Shown here: one piece after another, positions 50,701 through 61,407 of the stretch
Layout of the letters: every line of letters starts with the position of its first letter
How positions within the stretch are numbered: position 1 is the stretch's first letter
Assembly (NCBI RefSeq): GCF_025602895.1
Contig: NW_026516355.1
Span: 1-64,000 of the forward strand
DNA length: 64,000 nucleotides
From: Polychytrium aggregatum
Taxonomy: Eukaryota > Chytridiomycota > Chytridiomycetes > Polychytriales
Reading direction: 5' to 3'
Notes under the pieces: generated by a model
The model's database searches: none
What the model was told of the DNA's origin: nothing
Seen by the model: only the letters and a program-made list of their open reading frames with translations
Program-made: the position numbers and the translations under genes

Positions 50701-53700
50701 CCTCCGTTTCAAAGGTGGAGTGGGAAGGCCACGCCTCGATTGTGTAATCTGGAGGAAGAGATTCATCGGTCAGCACCAAGTGCCGAATCCGGCTCGGCTT
50801 GTCGCTGGATGAATCGAGATGCAGAGGCGAGCGACGGGATCGACATGACCCTCATCCATCTCCCGCGCAAGCGCTGGGCCGGGAGTGCTGGGCCTCGGTC
50901 AAGCATCGCCACGAGGTGCAGCCTGTGCTCGCCACTTACTGAGAAGGATGTTCTTGATCTCTGGGATCCATGCACGGCGGTCGGGCTCGTAGCCCGTGAA
51001 GCCGTATATATGAGAGTGCTGCCGACCCGCCTCCAAGACAAATGGATACATGCCGCCAGTAGGCGCAGGCTGGGCCGTGGCCAGACCCGAGGCCGTCGGC
51101 GAGCGACTGTCGGACACAACATCCATCTTGTCGTCGCCAGACTTGGAGGATGCGCCTTCGGTCGGGGATCGGGGATGCTGCGACGAGGAACGGCGCTGGT
51201 ACATCTGGATGCGCTCCCAGAGCTCTTCCTCGCTATTGGCCCAGAGGGGAATCAGCCGGCTGGCGAGCTGCGACGTGACCGGGGTGGAGGGCGGGGCAGA
51301 CGAAACGCAGAGCATCTGCGGGTGTCCTGAGCCCGTGGGCGACATCCGGAAGAGGCCGCAGAGGTGTGGGTGTGTTGAGGGGAATAGACAACGCCATCCC
51401 ATGCTTGCGTGGCGCGCGGGCCACCGTCCGGGAGAGACTGATAAGACATCGCGGAATCATCGGGAGGGGCAGTACCAAGGTGAGCGAGTTGGAATTGGTG
51501 GATATGTGCAGAACAAGTCGGTTAGCAATCACGATGGTTTGGTCATGGGTAGGTCTGCTTCGTCGATCCTGAAGGCGAGGCTGGCCACAACCCGGCACGA
51601 CCAGAGCTGCGTCGGTGTCGTTCGGCTACTCACCTGGATTCTCCAGCACTTCCTTCATCTGGCCGACCCAGTAAAGCCCCGTGGGGTTGGTGGCGTCGGT
51701 TTCGTATCCAGACACGCCGTAAAGCTGCTTGTGATGGTCGCCGCCTTCGATGAACTGAACCTTGGCGTAAGGGTTGGCGCTGTGCTTGCCAACCACAGAC
51801 CACAGCTCGTATTCGTTGGCGGCCCAGAGCGGGCGACTGCCGTCCACCGACAGGATTTGTGGGTGCCCAGAGCCCGAGGGTGCCATGCGGAACAGCGAGC
51901 AAAAGTGGGCGTTGGATCCCGGCACGAAGGCCAGGGCCCAACCCCGCAGATTCTCGCGAGAGGGCCATATTTCCCGAGAGGGCACTGCGACCGAGCAGCA
52001 GAGACAGAGACGACAGTTAAGGACGAGGGCAGCGAGCGGTGCCCTGAAATTGCACACCCAGGCAAGCTGACTCTTGGACTCGCCTGCTGAGGACAGCGTT
52101 GTCGAGCATAATGGACATGCAATGGCGATGCTCACCCATGCTCGAGTGCTTGAGCACTTGCTTGGCCCAGGAGTTCGAGGAGCCATCATGGAGCCCGCTG
52201 GAACCGTGGATCTGGCGATGATATTCGCCGCTCTCGACAGGCAGCAGCGGTTTGCCCGATCGGCGTCGCTCGTCGATGGTATCCCAGAGCTGCTCCTCGG
52301 TGTCGGCCCTGATGCCAAAGACACCATCGCACGCAATCATCTGGGGATTGTTGGATCCGGAGGGGGACATCCGGAACAGCGACACGAAGGATGCATCTTC
52401 ATCGATGCGGATACAGGTCCAGCCGCGCAGGTCATTCGGGGTAGGCCAAGCGTCGGTCGAATCGACTGAGCAGATTGGCGACAGAGGCAGCAAACACGGA
52501 GCGGGATTGCAGGTCAGTTGAGGGGTGCTCGGCACATTGGAAGCAGCGCCAAGATGCCAAGACGAAGTGCGTCAAAGCAGAGTAGTGTGCCATCGGATTG
52601 CGCCGAGACAGGGCTCATCAAAACGAGAACTCACTGATTTTGAGACCAAGCAGTGCCTGCCGGGCCGGCCAGACCCACGACACCCAGTTGTCGCGAGAGG
52701 CCCGGTCAAGCTCGTAGCCAGTCAGGCCAAATTTCCGCAGCGAGAAGAGGCCGCCTTCGATGACGACAGGGGCAAAGTTCTTCTGGGCCTTGGACATGAT
52801 CAGCTGCCACAGGTGAGCCTCGTCGGAAGCCCAGAGGAACTCCTCGTCGTTGACGTTCACTTTGGAGCCCGGCGGCTTTGCGACAAGGATCTGGGGATTT
52901 TCGGAGGAAGTCAGGGATGTACGGAAGAGCGAGCACATGGGCTTGTTTGGGAAGGGGAAGATGCAAGTCCATCCTTGGGAGAACTGCCGAGTCGGCCACT
53001 TTGGAGCCGGCGCTGAGTGATGAGGATAAGATTCGGATGGGCGAAACAGGTAAGTGTGCTGGCCGATGGAGCGAACATAGTACGGATAGGGCGCGGATGC
53101 CATGGATGGATGAGGCGAGCGCGGCTGTGAGTGCTGTCGCGGAAGTATCTATGGGGTTTAAGGGGGAAGCAGAGGCTTGGCGGGGCCAGAGCGGGTTCAG
53201 AGATGCCAAGGAGGCAAAGCAGCGATGGAGAGATGGAGAGATGGAGAGGACGGCTGTTGCCAAAGGGGCAGGCAGGCAGCTCCAACCCCACGCAAGCGGA
53301 TGTATGTAACAGGGTGCTGTCGTCTTTGGGCGACGATCGCTGCACAGCACTTGAGTTGCCCGTGGTATTGGCTGCCCAGAGAGGAGAGAGTGGCGGAGCA
53401 GATGGCAGCCGAAGGAAGGCGATCGATTGCGCTCGGCGGTCGCAATCGACACCATGCAACAGCGACGCGATCTGCCGACGATGAAACGTTGGCAGCACCG
53501 GGATCGGCCATGGGCCAAGGATTGCGAGCGAGGCTCGGTATCTGCGTGGATGGGATACCCTTGGGATCCTGCGCTGGGCGTGCGGAGCGATCGGGCATGG
53601 CTCGGATCGGCCGGGGTGTGGAGGTGGGGGAGGACATGGAGGCTCGGGAGGAAGGGATCCGAGGAAGCGAAACAGGGACGGGGCGCTGCTGGCGACTTAC

Positions 53701-53893
53701 ACGACGGCGGATGCGAGGATATGGACAGCTGCAGCTTCTCGACACCAGTGGACATGCGCTTCTTTGCGAGCTTGGAGGGCATTAGTGTGGACGGAGATGG
53801 ATGGGTATAGTGCGAGGCATGAGGAGGTTGGGAGCGAGGCGAAGAAGGGGCCATGGAGTCGGACGAAGCCGAGGCCGCAGCAGCGTCGTTCAT
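47705..53893 (-). CDS. Large C2H2 zinc-finger protein with five tandem FYR-like repeats
   Basis: Exons 53893-53701, 53012-52635, 52465-52136, 51984-51634, 51437-50940, 50748-50080, 49927-49718, 49498-49356, 49155-48108, 47873-47811 and 47730-47705 join to 1302 residues. Exons 2-6 each encode one copy of a domain of about 110-220 residues: a WPxxxxLRGW start, LFRMSPSGSxxPQIL, PLWAxxExELW and YGxxGYExD. All five are phase 1-1. The pattern loosely resembles FYRN/FYRC modules; this is inference. Three zinc fingers follow: YTCPRPGCGKTFTRKGNLESH, YKCEICDIFFVRQNDKRRH and YECEDCHSTFSRKDALIRH (last ligand Cys). A conserved-looking C-terminal region ends ESRYLKSRDYLVAAGGTLAQ. Probably a nuclear DNA-binding regulator. 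Confidence 0.8.
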
Positions 53894-54299
53894 GATGGGG
53901 ACAGGGGCGATAGTCCCTCGGGTCGCGATCGATCGGGCAAGACGAGAGGGTCGGTGGGCCGCAAAGACAGACAGGCGGCGGGAGGCGGGATGCAGATGGG
54001 CGGCAGGCAGAGCAAGAGCGAGCAGTTGCCGGGTGGAAGGAGCGCGAGAGATCGGTTACAAGGCAGCAGATGGCAACGGTCTTTGGAGGATGGGAAGGGT
54101 GGCCGTGCAAGAAAAAGAGGACGGCGGTACGCCCGGGGCGAGCGAGCGAGGCAGTTGGGGAGGGGTGGCGAGCGGGCGAGGGCGGCGGTGAGCATGTGGC
54201 TGCGTGCGGGCGTGTGCGCGCTTGGTTGGGGATGCGACATTGTGGTTGGGGAGTGATTGGTATGTGCTGTTGGTTGGGCGAGCGCCATATGAGAGCGAC

Positions 54300-54440
54300 T
54301 TGAATACGGAGTGGGTGTGAATATCATGCGGAGTTGAATGGTATATGGAGTGGGTGTGAATATCATGCGGAGTTGGGTGGTATATGGAGTTGGGTGGTAT
54401 ATGGAGTTGGGTGGTATGTGGAGTAAGTATGAATGTCATG
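54300..54440. repeat. Degenerate minisatellite (GGAGTTGGGTGGTATAT and variants)
   Basis: Two longer units sharing GGGTGTGAATATCATGCGGA, followed by about three 17-bp units. No coding sense. Confidence 0.85.
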
Positions 54441-54894
54441 CGCAGTGTGTAACTGTGCTGCTGGCTTTTGTTTTGGCAGAGTGATCAGTCTGCTTCTGCA
54501 TCTCCCGCATCTCTCGCATCTCCCGTATCTCCCGCAACTGAATCTTCCCAGTGCTCTCGCTGCTCGATCCCATCCGTGCTTCTCGATCCCACGAAGGCGA
54601 TGGTGGCCGTTCCCAGGGCAGTGCGCCGTGCCAGGCTGGCCGGCGGCTGTGTTTCTCGGCTGTGCTCTCGGCTGCGCTCTCGCCACGCCACACTGTGCTT
54701 CTCGCCCGCCATCCACCCTCGCCGAGGCCCTCGCTCTTGTTCTCGCTCTCGGCAGCGCCTCCCGCAGCCACCTTCCTTGCTGCCGCTGCCGCAGCGCGCC
54801 ACCGTGTCCCGTCCAAAACTCTGCCACACGGGGTCAGCCGCGCACGGGGACATGGCGATGCCGGCCGGTTCTGTGGCACTCCGCGGCGGCCATG

Positions 54895-54995
54895 GCATCG
54901 AGAAACCAGGGACGCATTCCCACAAGGTCGAGTGCATGCTTCTCTATTGCGACATCAGGACCAATGTATTCAAGACTCTGCTTCCGCAATCAACA
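54895..54995 (+). pseudogene. Decayed Fanzor C-terminal tail (copy F)
   Basis: Nucleotides align to the truncated Fanzor (about 26190-26290): ATCGAGA...GGACGCATTCC matches the DRDINASRN region and ATTGCGACATCAGG matches IATGDR. After a frameshift, GTATTCAAGACTCTGCTTCC encodes VFKTLLP. No inverted repeat was found next to it. Confidence 0.6.
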
Positions 54996-55179
54996 AGCAT
55001 TCTCTTTCCGAGCATGCCATATATTCCCAGAAATACACCGCGGTGGGTGCAGCCGGGTTTTCATTACCAACACCATCATCAACATCATCAACACCATCAA
55101 CATCGTCAACACCACCAACATCATCAACATCATCGGATCCTGGGAGAGCAAGCAATTGTACTCCAGCGAATCCGGCCTT

Positions 55180-56469
55180 CTACGGGTTGCGCTGCCGGGC
55201 AAGGTCGAGCTGTCGCTGCGTCTCATCCCACCATGGGCCGCCCCACTTCATATAGATGGCGCCCGCCAGTGCACCTCCAAGATGCGCCGAGTGGTCAAAC
55301 ACCTTCCATCGTCGAATCAGTCCGATCACATCGAGCGCTGCCAGGGCGGGGAGCACCTGCCCGAGCTTGAAGCTGGTGAATGGCAGGAATATGATCGACA
55401 CTGGCAGGTCCGGCAGAGCGAACCCGACACCCACCAGCACTGCCCACAGCGCCCCAGAGGCTCCCAGAGTCGGACGAACCATCTGGAAGCGTCGCAGCAC
55501 GGCCGTGCTGATCAGATGCGAGCACAGCGATGCGAACGCCGCCGCCGAGATGTAGACTGCCAGAAACTCTTCACGGCAGGTCAGGATGTCCTCTTGCAGG
55601 ATCGGCACAAAGCTCTTGAGTGCGAGCATATTGAAGCACAGGTGCAGCAGCGTCCGGTGCGAAAAGGCCGCCGTCATCATCGTATATGTCTTGCCAGAGA
55701 GCGGGTGGTGCATAAAGTGTCGGCGCATGAACGGAGTCAGCCGCGGGATCTGCCACAGCGCAAAGACGGCCACGTTGATGCCCATGATCGCATAGGCCAC
55801 TTGCTGTCCCGGGCTCGCCTCCCGGATCGACGATTCGGCCATGAGCACAATGCGCCGGGCGACTTCGGGGAGATTCTCGATCCATGGTCCCGCGATAATC
55901 GGGGCGGTGCTCTTGTCATCCGCTCTCTGGGCAAAGCTGTCACCGATGAAGCCCAGGATCTGGTCCTTGAGGCTCGAGTATTGGACTTCGTACCCTTCCC
56001 ACCGGTTTTCAGCACGGGCTGCCGATCCGATCCAAAACGAGCCCACGATTACGGCGGCGGTAAAGGCAATCGGCTTCAAGTATGTCACCTCGTTGTACTC
56101 GGGGAACGGGTTGACTTCCTCCTGGTCGGCCTCGGAGTCATTGTTGTCACTTGTTTGACGCTCGGTGGTGTAGAAGGCACTGCCACCTCGTTGCAAGTTT
56201 GCAATGTCCCACTTCAAGCCCGCGCTGGTTCTGGGGCTTGGAGTCGATTGTAGGCTGTTGCGGAGCCAGGCTTGCTGCCCGAGGTTTGCTCTGTGGATCA
56301 GAGTGCAGTTTCGGGCTCGCGATTCGGCCTGGCTGAGCGGGCTGCGTTGGAAGTTGGAGTGGAAACAGAGACCGCCAACGACGGGGGCCCAGCGATCCGA
56401 CGCCGTTAGGATCCGCCGGCACTTGGGCTGCAGGGCCGGACTGGCTCGGCTGAGCAGCTGCTGCAACAT
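55180..56469 (-). CDS. PCP1: Mitochondrial rhomboid protease (PARL/Pcp1 type)
   Basis: Single exon of 429 residues. The Arg-rich N-terminus without acidic residues fits a mitochondrial presequence, followed by a TM span (AFTAAVIVGSFWIGSAA). The rhomboid domain has MTAAFSHRTLLHLCFNMLAL (HxxxN-type TM2), GASGALWAVLVGVGF (catalytic Ser in GxSG) and FDHSAHLGGALAGAIYM (catalytic His). This is a 1+6 TM topology. Family members cleave Mgm1/OPA1-type dynamins and other substrates in the inner membrane. No introns, unlike its neighbours. Confidence 0.93.
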   Translation of the reverse strand: MLQQLLSRASPALQPKCRRILTASDRWAPVVGGLCFHSNFQRSPLSQAESRARNCTLIHRANLGQQAWLRNSLQSTPSPRTSAGLKWDIANLQRGGSAFYTTERQTSDNNDSEADQEEVNPFPEYNEVTYLKPIAFTAAVIVGSFWIGSAARAENRWEGYEVQYSSLKDQILGFIGDSFAQRADDKSTAPIIAGPWIENLPEVARRIVLMAESSIREASPGQQVAYAIMGINVAVFALWQIPRLTPFMRRHFMHHPLSGKTYTMMTAAFSHRTLLHLCFNMLALKSFVPILQEDILTCREEFLAVYISAAAFASLCSHLISTAVLRRFQMVRPTLGASGALWAVLVGVGFALPDLPVSIIFLPFTSFKLGQVLPALAALDVIGLIRRWKVFDHSAHLGGALAGAIYMKWGGPWWDETQRQLDLARQRNP

Positions 56470-56811
56470 CGAGGGTGGCAGAATGGTGGGTGGATGCTGG
56501 AAAGAGTGACGACAGCTTTGGGATTGCTGGGCCGCGGATGCGATTTGGTGAAGGCGGTCGCTGCCGTCGAAGAGAGACTGGTTTTATCCTCGGCTTGGGT
56601 CGGAGGAGGGGCTCGGTTGGGAGAGCAGAGCGATCGGCGAGAGAGCGCTGGGCCCGAGGCGATCCAGCAAAACGCAGTCAAGGGGCACTGCCTCTTGCAT
56701 CGGCCTGGACCGACAAGGTCCACGGGGCGGAAACGGGTTGGGGCTGTCCGAGCCGGCTGCGAATCTGATGTGCCCGGCTCTCCACGCACTGTATTGACGG
56801 CCCTGCAGCGG

Positions 56812-56892
56812 CCATTGGATCTTGCCATTGGATCTTGCCATTGGATCTTGCCATTGGATCTTGCCATTGGATCTTGCCATTGGATCTTGCCA
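56812..56892. repeat. 13-bp tandem array (CATTGGATCTTGC), 6 copies
   Basis: Perfect 13-mers between the rhomboid 5' end and the MEA1-like gene; no coding role seen. Confidence 0.97.
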
Positions 56893-57045
56893 AATGCACA
56901 GGCCCGTCTGCACCGTCAGGGCCTCCAGAGGAGCCACACGAATGCGGCCCAATGCACAATCGCCCCGGCGATCCATCATCAATCCCTCCGAGGTGGCGAA
57001 CCGCCATTTGCTGGTGTCGCCGCAGCGTCTCGTCGATGGCGTTGG

Positions 57046-57867
57046 TCATTTGCCGAACCGCATCCGGTATGCGTCCGATGCTGGGTCTTTGGTGAGCTGC
57101 GGCATCCAGTCGTCTTCTGAGATATGGTGCGCCCACTCTGCGATAGACCACGGCGGGCGAGCACGGTGAGAGTCAAGAAGGCTGAGAGGATGCGAGCGGG
57201 CTTGGTGGCAGCGGCTTCGGGGCCATCTTACCTGGGATGCTCGTCGGCGGCATCGGCAGCGCGGCCATGATTGACTTGATCGCATCGACCTTGTCTAGAT
57301 ATGCGTCGGGCATATTGGGGCCAGGAGTCCCCACAACCGAGAGATTAGAAAGAAAGCCCGCATAAAAGCATTCAGCGAAGGCAGGGACAGCGGCAGAGGG
57401 CGGGGGACTGTCGTGCTGGTGGGTTGCAACGGACCTGCATCCATATCGATCATCCGGGCGTCCACAACAATCTCTTTTGCCGGCGGCTGGCTATTTGGGG
57501 CTCGTCCATATGAACGCTGCCCATCCTCGAGGCGATCCTCATCGTTGTCGTCCCCGGTCTCTCCGGCATCGTCGTCGTTCAGAAGTAAGTATCCACCCTG
57601 GTCCATGCTGTCGACATCGGCATCGTCATCCTCTGAAAGGTCGGCCGGCTCCTGTTCCGGTCCGTCGTTCCAGCCATTGCTTTCCCAGTCGTGATGGGCT
57701 ATATCGCTCTCAGGCTGTTCGTATGATAGATCCTGATCGTTGGACGGCAGAACAGCATCCTCGAGCGGGAACGAGGCGTGATCCAGATTATTGCCCAGCG
57801 AATCGGCCGCATCGACATCCGCTTCGAGCGGAGGGTCCGCAGCATCGGTTTCTCGACTCGAGAGCAT
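57046..57867 (-). CDS. MEA1-like (male-enhanced antigen 1) protein
   Basis: Exons 57867-57435, 57294-57232 and 57137-57046 join to 195 residues. The N-terminal two thirds are Asp/Glu-rich with GGYLLLNDDDA, comparable to the acidic GYQPL segment of MEA1. The C-terminal part, DKVDAIKSIMAALPMPP then TSIPEWAHHISEDDW, matches the conserved MEA1 block (VKxxMAxxxLPxxGVPxWAxxVxxxxW). Function of the family is poorly known. Without the two introns the frame runs into a short unrelated tail, so the spliced model is preferred. Confidence 0.7.
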
Positions 57868-58150
57868 CGTTCTGATGGGCTCCGGGAGAACGTGCGAGGT
57901 GTGAAAGGGCGAGGGAGCGAAAGCGAAGACAGACGGGATATCGCGCAGGGCGCCAGATCAAAGCGTGAAGAGAGCGAGCGTGTGCGCTGCTCTGGCTCCA
58001 CAACATGGATGCCGCCAGCGACACTCATGGCAGCATGAGCATCGTGATGACGGAACAACTCAAGCACCCAAGGGACATCGGAAGACGGGTGCTGGGGGGC
58101 GCAATGGCCCTTGCCCCGCTTTCAGGAAGTGAATGGTCGCTATGACGATG

Positions 58151-58222
58151 GACATGTGTATTCGCATCCAAAAACAAATGCAACAAACGCAAAGCGTTTC
58201 ATTTCACCTTGCAAACGCCGTA
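58151..58222. repeat. About 72-bp mini-element or 3'-flank repeat
   Basis: Starts GTGTATTCGCATCCAAAAAC and ends TTTCACCTTGCAAACGCCGTA; same end sequences and spacing as 1561-1643. Lies about 200 bp downstream of the LysM-CAP stop on the minus strand. Confidence 0.45.
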
Positions 58223-58412
58223 AATGCGACCATGGGCCTCCAAAACAAGATGCTCCTGCTTCGATTTACGAGCATTCTAAAACAGAAAAGCGAGCGGGGA
58301 CTGGCGGGGAAGGGGAGGAGGAAGGTGGTGGGGGGGGGATACTCTATATCGTCGCGGGACGACCGATGACAAAGAATTGGATCCAATCGATTTCTCAACG
58401 GTGTTCCCGCAT

Positions 58413-60540
58413 TTAGTACGGAAGGAGAGGCGAGATGTTTCCGCTGGAAACCAAGGCAGGCCACATGTTGCAGGGATGTCGTTAGTGTGCAGTCGCTGGG
58501 GATAGGTGCGCTGTTCATATGCGCTCGTGGATGGATCCCGATGCGGGACATCCTGGTGGATCGACAACGAGCGGCATGGGCGTGAACACTTACATGGGGT
58601 TGTAATGACAAGCAATAACGGCGCAGGATGAGCTGGTGGCGAGGGCACAGCCAACGGACTGCGAGCTGGACCACATGAGCTGTTGACGGCCGCGTTGCGT
58701 ATGCAGTGTATCGAAGCAGGGCAGGGATGGAGTGGGGATGGTCAGCGCGAGGTGCATGCAGCAGATATCAGATAAAGCGCACACATACGGTTGACTCTCG
58801 GCCTCATCGGAGCGTATTCAAAGGGTTTGCTCGGTTAGACGGAGCATTGCAGGACAAACAAACCTGAGTGTAATGGTTGTAGAGATGCAGGCCTTCGCTC
58901 CACCACGCGCCAACAGCATCGTTGATGGACTGGCCGCCGCCCCAGGTGATGTACAGATTTTCACCGGTGCTGGTATGCTGCAGCTGACAGGTATCGGCGT
59001 TCACCTGGGCAGCGCCTTGGGCACTTGCTGCCAGTCCGTCGTCCCAGGAGAGCGGCGGGACACTGAACTGGGCGCGGTAGTAGTTGTGGATCGAGACGGC
59101 AGAGCCGGGATCGATCGAATTGCTCTGCGGCGGCGGTGGCGGCGGCGGAGGAGGAGGGGGCGGAGGAGGAGGGGGTGAAGCGTTGGTGGTGGTGGGAGCC
59201 GGGGCAGGGGCATCGGTTGTGGCTTGAGCGACGGCCGAAGTGGTTGTGGTGGTCTTGGTGGTGCTGGTTGAGGAGCGGGTCGACGAGGCAGTCGAGGACG
59301 TGGAGTTTTGCTGGCTGGCGATGATGTTGCGGATGGTTTGGGTGACGGGCTGGTTCGAAACACAGACAGTCGAGCCGACCTTGAGCGACGAGCAGTCAAA
59401 GGTCTGGTTGGTCTGGAGGCTGTTGAGCTGCGTCAGGGAGATGTTGGCGGCCGACGCAATCGATGGGCAGGTGTCCTTGGGCCCCACAATGACACCAACG
59501 GTGCATCCATTGATGCCGCTCAGTCCAGTGATGGTGAAGGTCGGGATAGGCAGGGTACTTGAGGCAGAGGTGACGTTGGCCCGAGGCTGGCGCGAACTGC
59601 AGATCGTACTGGAAGGCAACAGGCCGAAGCAGTTCAGGAAAGGGTTCATGTCCAGCAGGTTGGCAAAGGTCGCGTTGATCTTGGTCATGATGCTGGCGCA
59701 GGTGTCGCCCTTGGCGATCTGGTAGTACGAGATGCAGTTGATCGAGTCGGCGCGGGTGGTGACGATGTCAGAGGTCTTGAGCTGGAGCGAAGGGTCTCTC
59801 TTGACACAGATACCGGTGCCGGCAGGGAGGTTGGCGCAGGAAATGGTGTTGTTGATCTGGGTGTTGATGCTGGTGAGGGTGGCAACATCCATTCCGTACG
59901 AACCGGCGATCGACAGGCAGGTGTCGTTGGCTCCGGTCACGAGGGCATTCAAGCACCCGGCCAGGGTGATGTTCATGCCTGGGGTCAGGGTGATGACACC
60001 GCCGCCCTGTCCGGGGGCCATGAGCGAACGGCTGGTGATGAGCGAGGGGATGCAGACGGGCTGGCCGACGACAGGCTGGTCGCAGTTGATAAAGTTGGCG
60101 TTCTGGAGGTCCTTGACGTCAATGTTGTTGCGGTTGGCGATGGTGAAGCACGAGTCGCCATCGCCGACAATGTCCTTGGTGACGCAGGTGCCGTTGTATA
60201 CAACCGCTCCAAGAGGCTGGGACTCGACGCAGACGGGGTAGTTGACGGCCTTGATGGCGGTGCAGTCGAGGGTCGGGTTCTTGGCCTTGAGGTCGTAGAC
60301 GGTCAGGCCCTCCTCCTCGGCGATCGACCAGCAGCTATCGGAGGCGTTGACGGGGCGGGTGCGGGTGCATCCTTGGTCCTGATAGACCATCACTCTGGCC
60401 AAGGCCTGCGGGGAGCCGCCCTGGATGATCATATGGCGGCCGGTGACGGCCAGACAGAAGCCTGGGCCGCTGGGCGAAACGAGTCCGCCCCATGGTCCGA
60501 CGAGAACAGCTGTGGCGATGGTGAGCCAGAACTGTTTCAT
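58413..60540 (-). CDS. Secreted multi-LysM protein with C-terminal CAP (SCP/PR-1) domain
   Basis: Exons 60540-58864, 58679-58594 and 58443-58413 join to 597 residues. A signal peptide (MKQFWLTIATAVLVGPWGG) is followed by about five LysM-type modules with paired cysteines (SDSCWSIAEEEGLTVYDLKA, GDSCFTIANRNNIDVKDLQ, NDTCLSIAGSYGMDV, GDTCASIMTKINATF, KDTCPSIASAANISL). Then come a Ser/Thr linker and a Pro run of 16. The CAP domain has HNYYRAQFSVPPLSWDDGLA, HTSTGENLYI, LYNHYTQ-LMWSSSQSVGCA and ACHYNPIGN. LysM binds chitin or related GlcNAc polymers; CAP proteins bind sterols or lipids. A wall-associated or host-interaction role is inferred. The Met at 60540 is chosen because of the signal peptide; the frame is open far upstream. 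Confidence 0.92.
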
Positions 60541-61407
60541 GGCGGAAGGGGGGGGGTTGCAAAGCAGGTGCGAGTCTGGTGAGCGCTGCCTGGGAGGACG
60601 AGAAGGGCGATATCGAGGTTCCTTTCCTTTTCCTTGCGGCCAAAGAGCCGACCGAAGACGAAGAGACGGCGGCTGGGCAGGGACGGCGGGCTTGCGGGAG
60701 GCTAAATACGGCCGTGTGTCGCTGTGACGTGCGCGGCCGTGGCGTGTCTGCGCTGCGTGTGTTGTCTGTGGAGGTGCTGTGCTGCAGTCGCGTGTCGCCG
60801 CGGGCGCGCTGCTTTGCCGCAGTGCTGCGTTGCTGCTGCTCCACAGTCTGTGTCGCCAGCCAAGCACGTTCGACCCATGCCGCGCCGCGCACCCTGGCGC
60901 TGTCGCGTCTGTCCCACCCAGACCCGCGACGCGGCCCACCGACCAGACGCAACGCCACCGCCGCCGCGTTTTCGGCCTGTGCCTCTGTTTGGCGAGCGCG
61001 CGACGCGCTCCAACTGCTTTTGGCACCGCGCGCCTCTGGTGCAACCAGGTCCCGGACCAATCCTCGCGCCGCCGGCCCATGTGCCACAGCCGCCGCTGCT
61101 GCGCGCGCCACACCCAGCGGACCAATCACCGGTCTCTGGATCGATCCGAGTCCATCCACTTTCGTGGCTGCCCACAGCCGGACCTGGCCACATGCACGCC
61201 AGCCGCATGCTGGCTGCGCGCCCTTGGCCGCCGTTCGGACGTCGCGTCGCGCTGATGTCCTCCCCTCCCCATCAGGCCAGATCGGTCCGTCGACCCCGTC
61301 CTGCTGCCCGTCGCGCGGCGCTGCCGATCAGCCTGCATCTGTGTCTGTCCCAGAGCCCCGCGGTACTCGATCCGGCTGCTTCTTCAGCCGAGCCACGACG
61401 CCGCGCC
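60541..61407. other. Divergent promoter region, no gene seen
   Basis: Lies between the LysM-CAP gene (-) and the coiled-coil gene (+). Open frames here are Arg/Pro-rich, GC-driven and without domains. Confidence 0.4.

Larger units (their letters stand above)
53894..55179. other. Repeat-rich interval upstream of the zinc-finger gene
   Basis: No supported gene. Holds a tandem GGAGTTGGGTGGTATAT-type array (about 54300-54440), a degenerate Fanzor tail (54895-54995) and a CAT/CAA-rich trinucleotide tract (about 55064-55140). Confidence 0.5.

Noticed and set aside
53100-53893. Zinc-finger gene starting at MASAPYPYY (53103)
   Set aside because: An acceptor at 53013-53014 joins the 53893 exon in phase directly to the first repeat, matching how the other repeats begin; the 53103 start needs no intron but breaks that pattern.
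60541-61125. N-terminal extension of the LysM-CAP frame
   Set aside because: The extension is Arg/Ala-rich with no domain, and a clear signal peptide starts at 60540.
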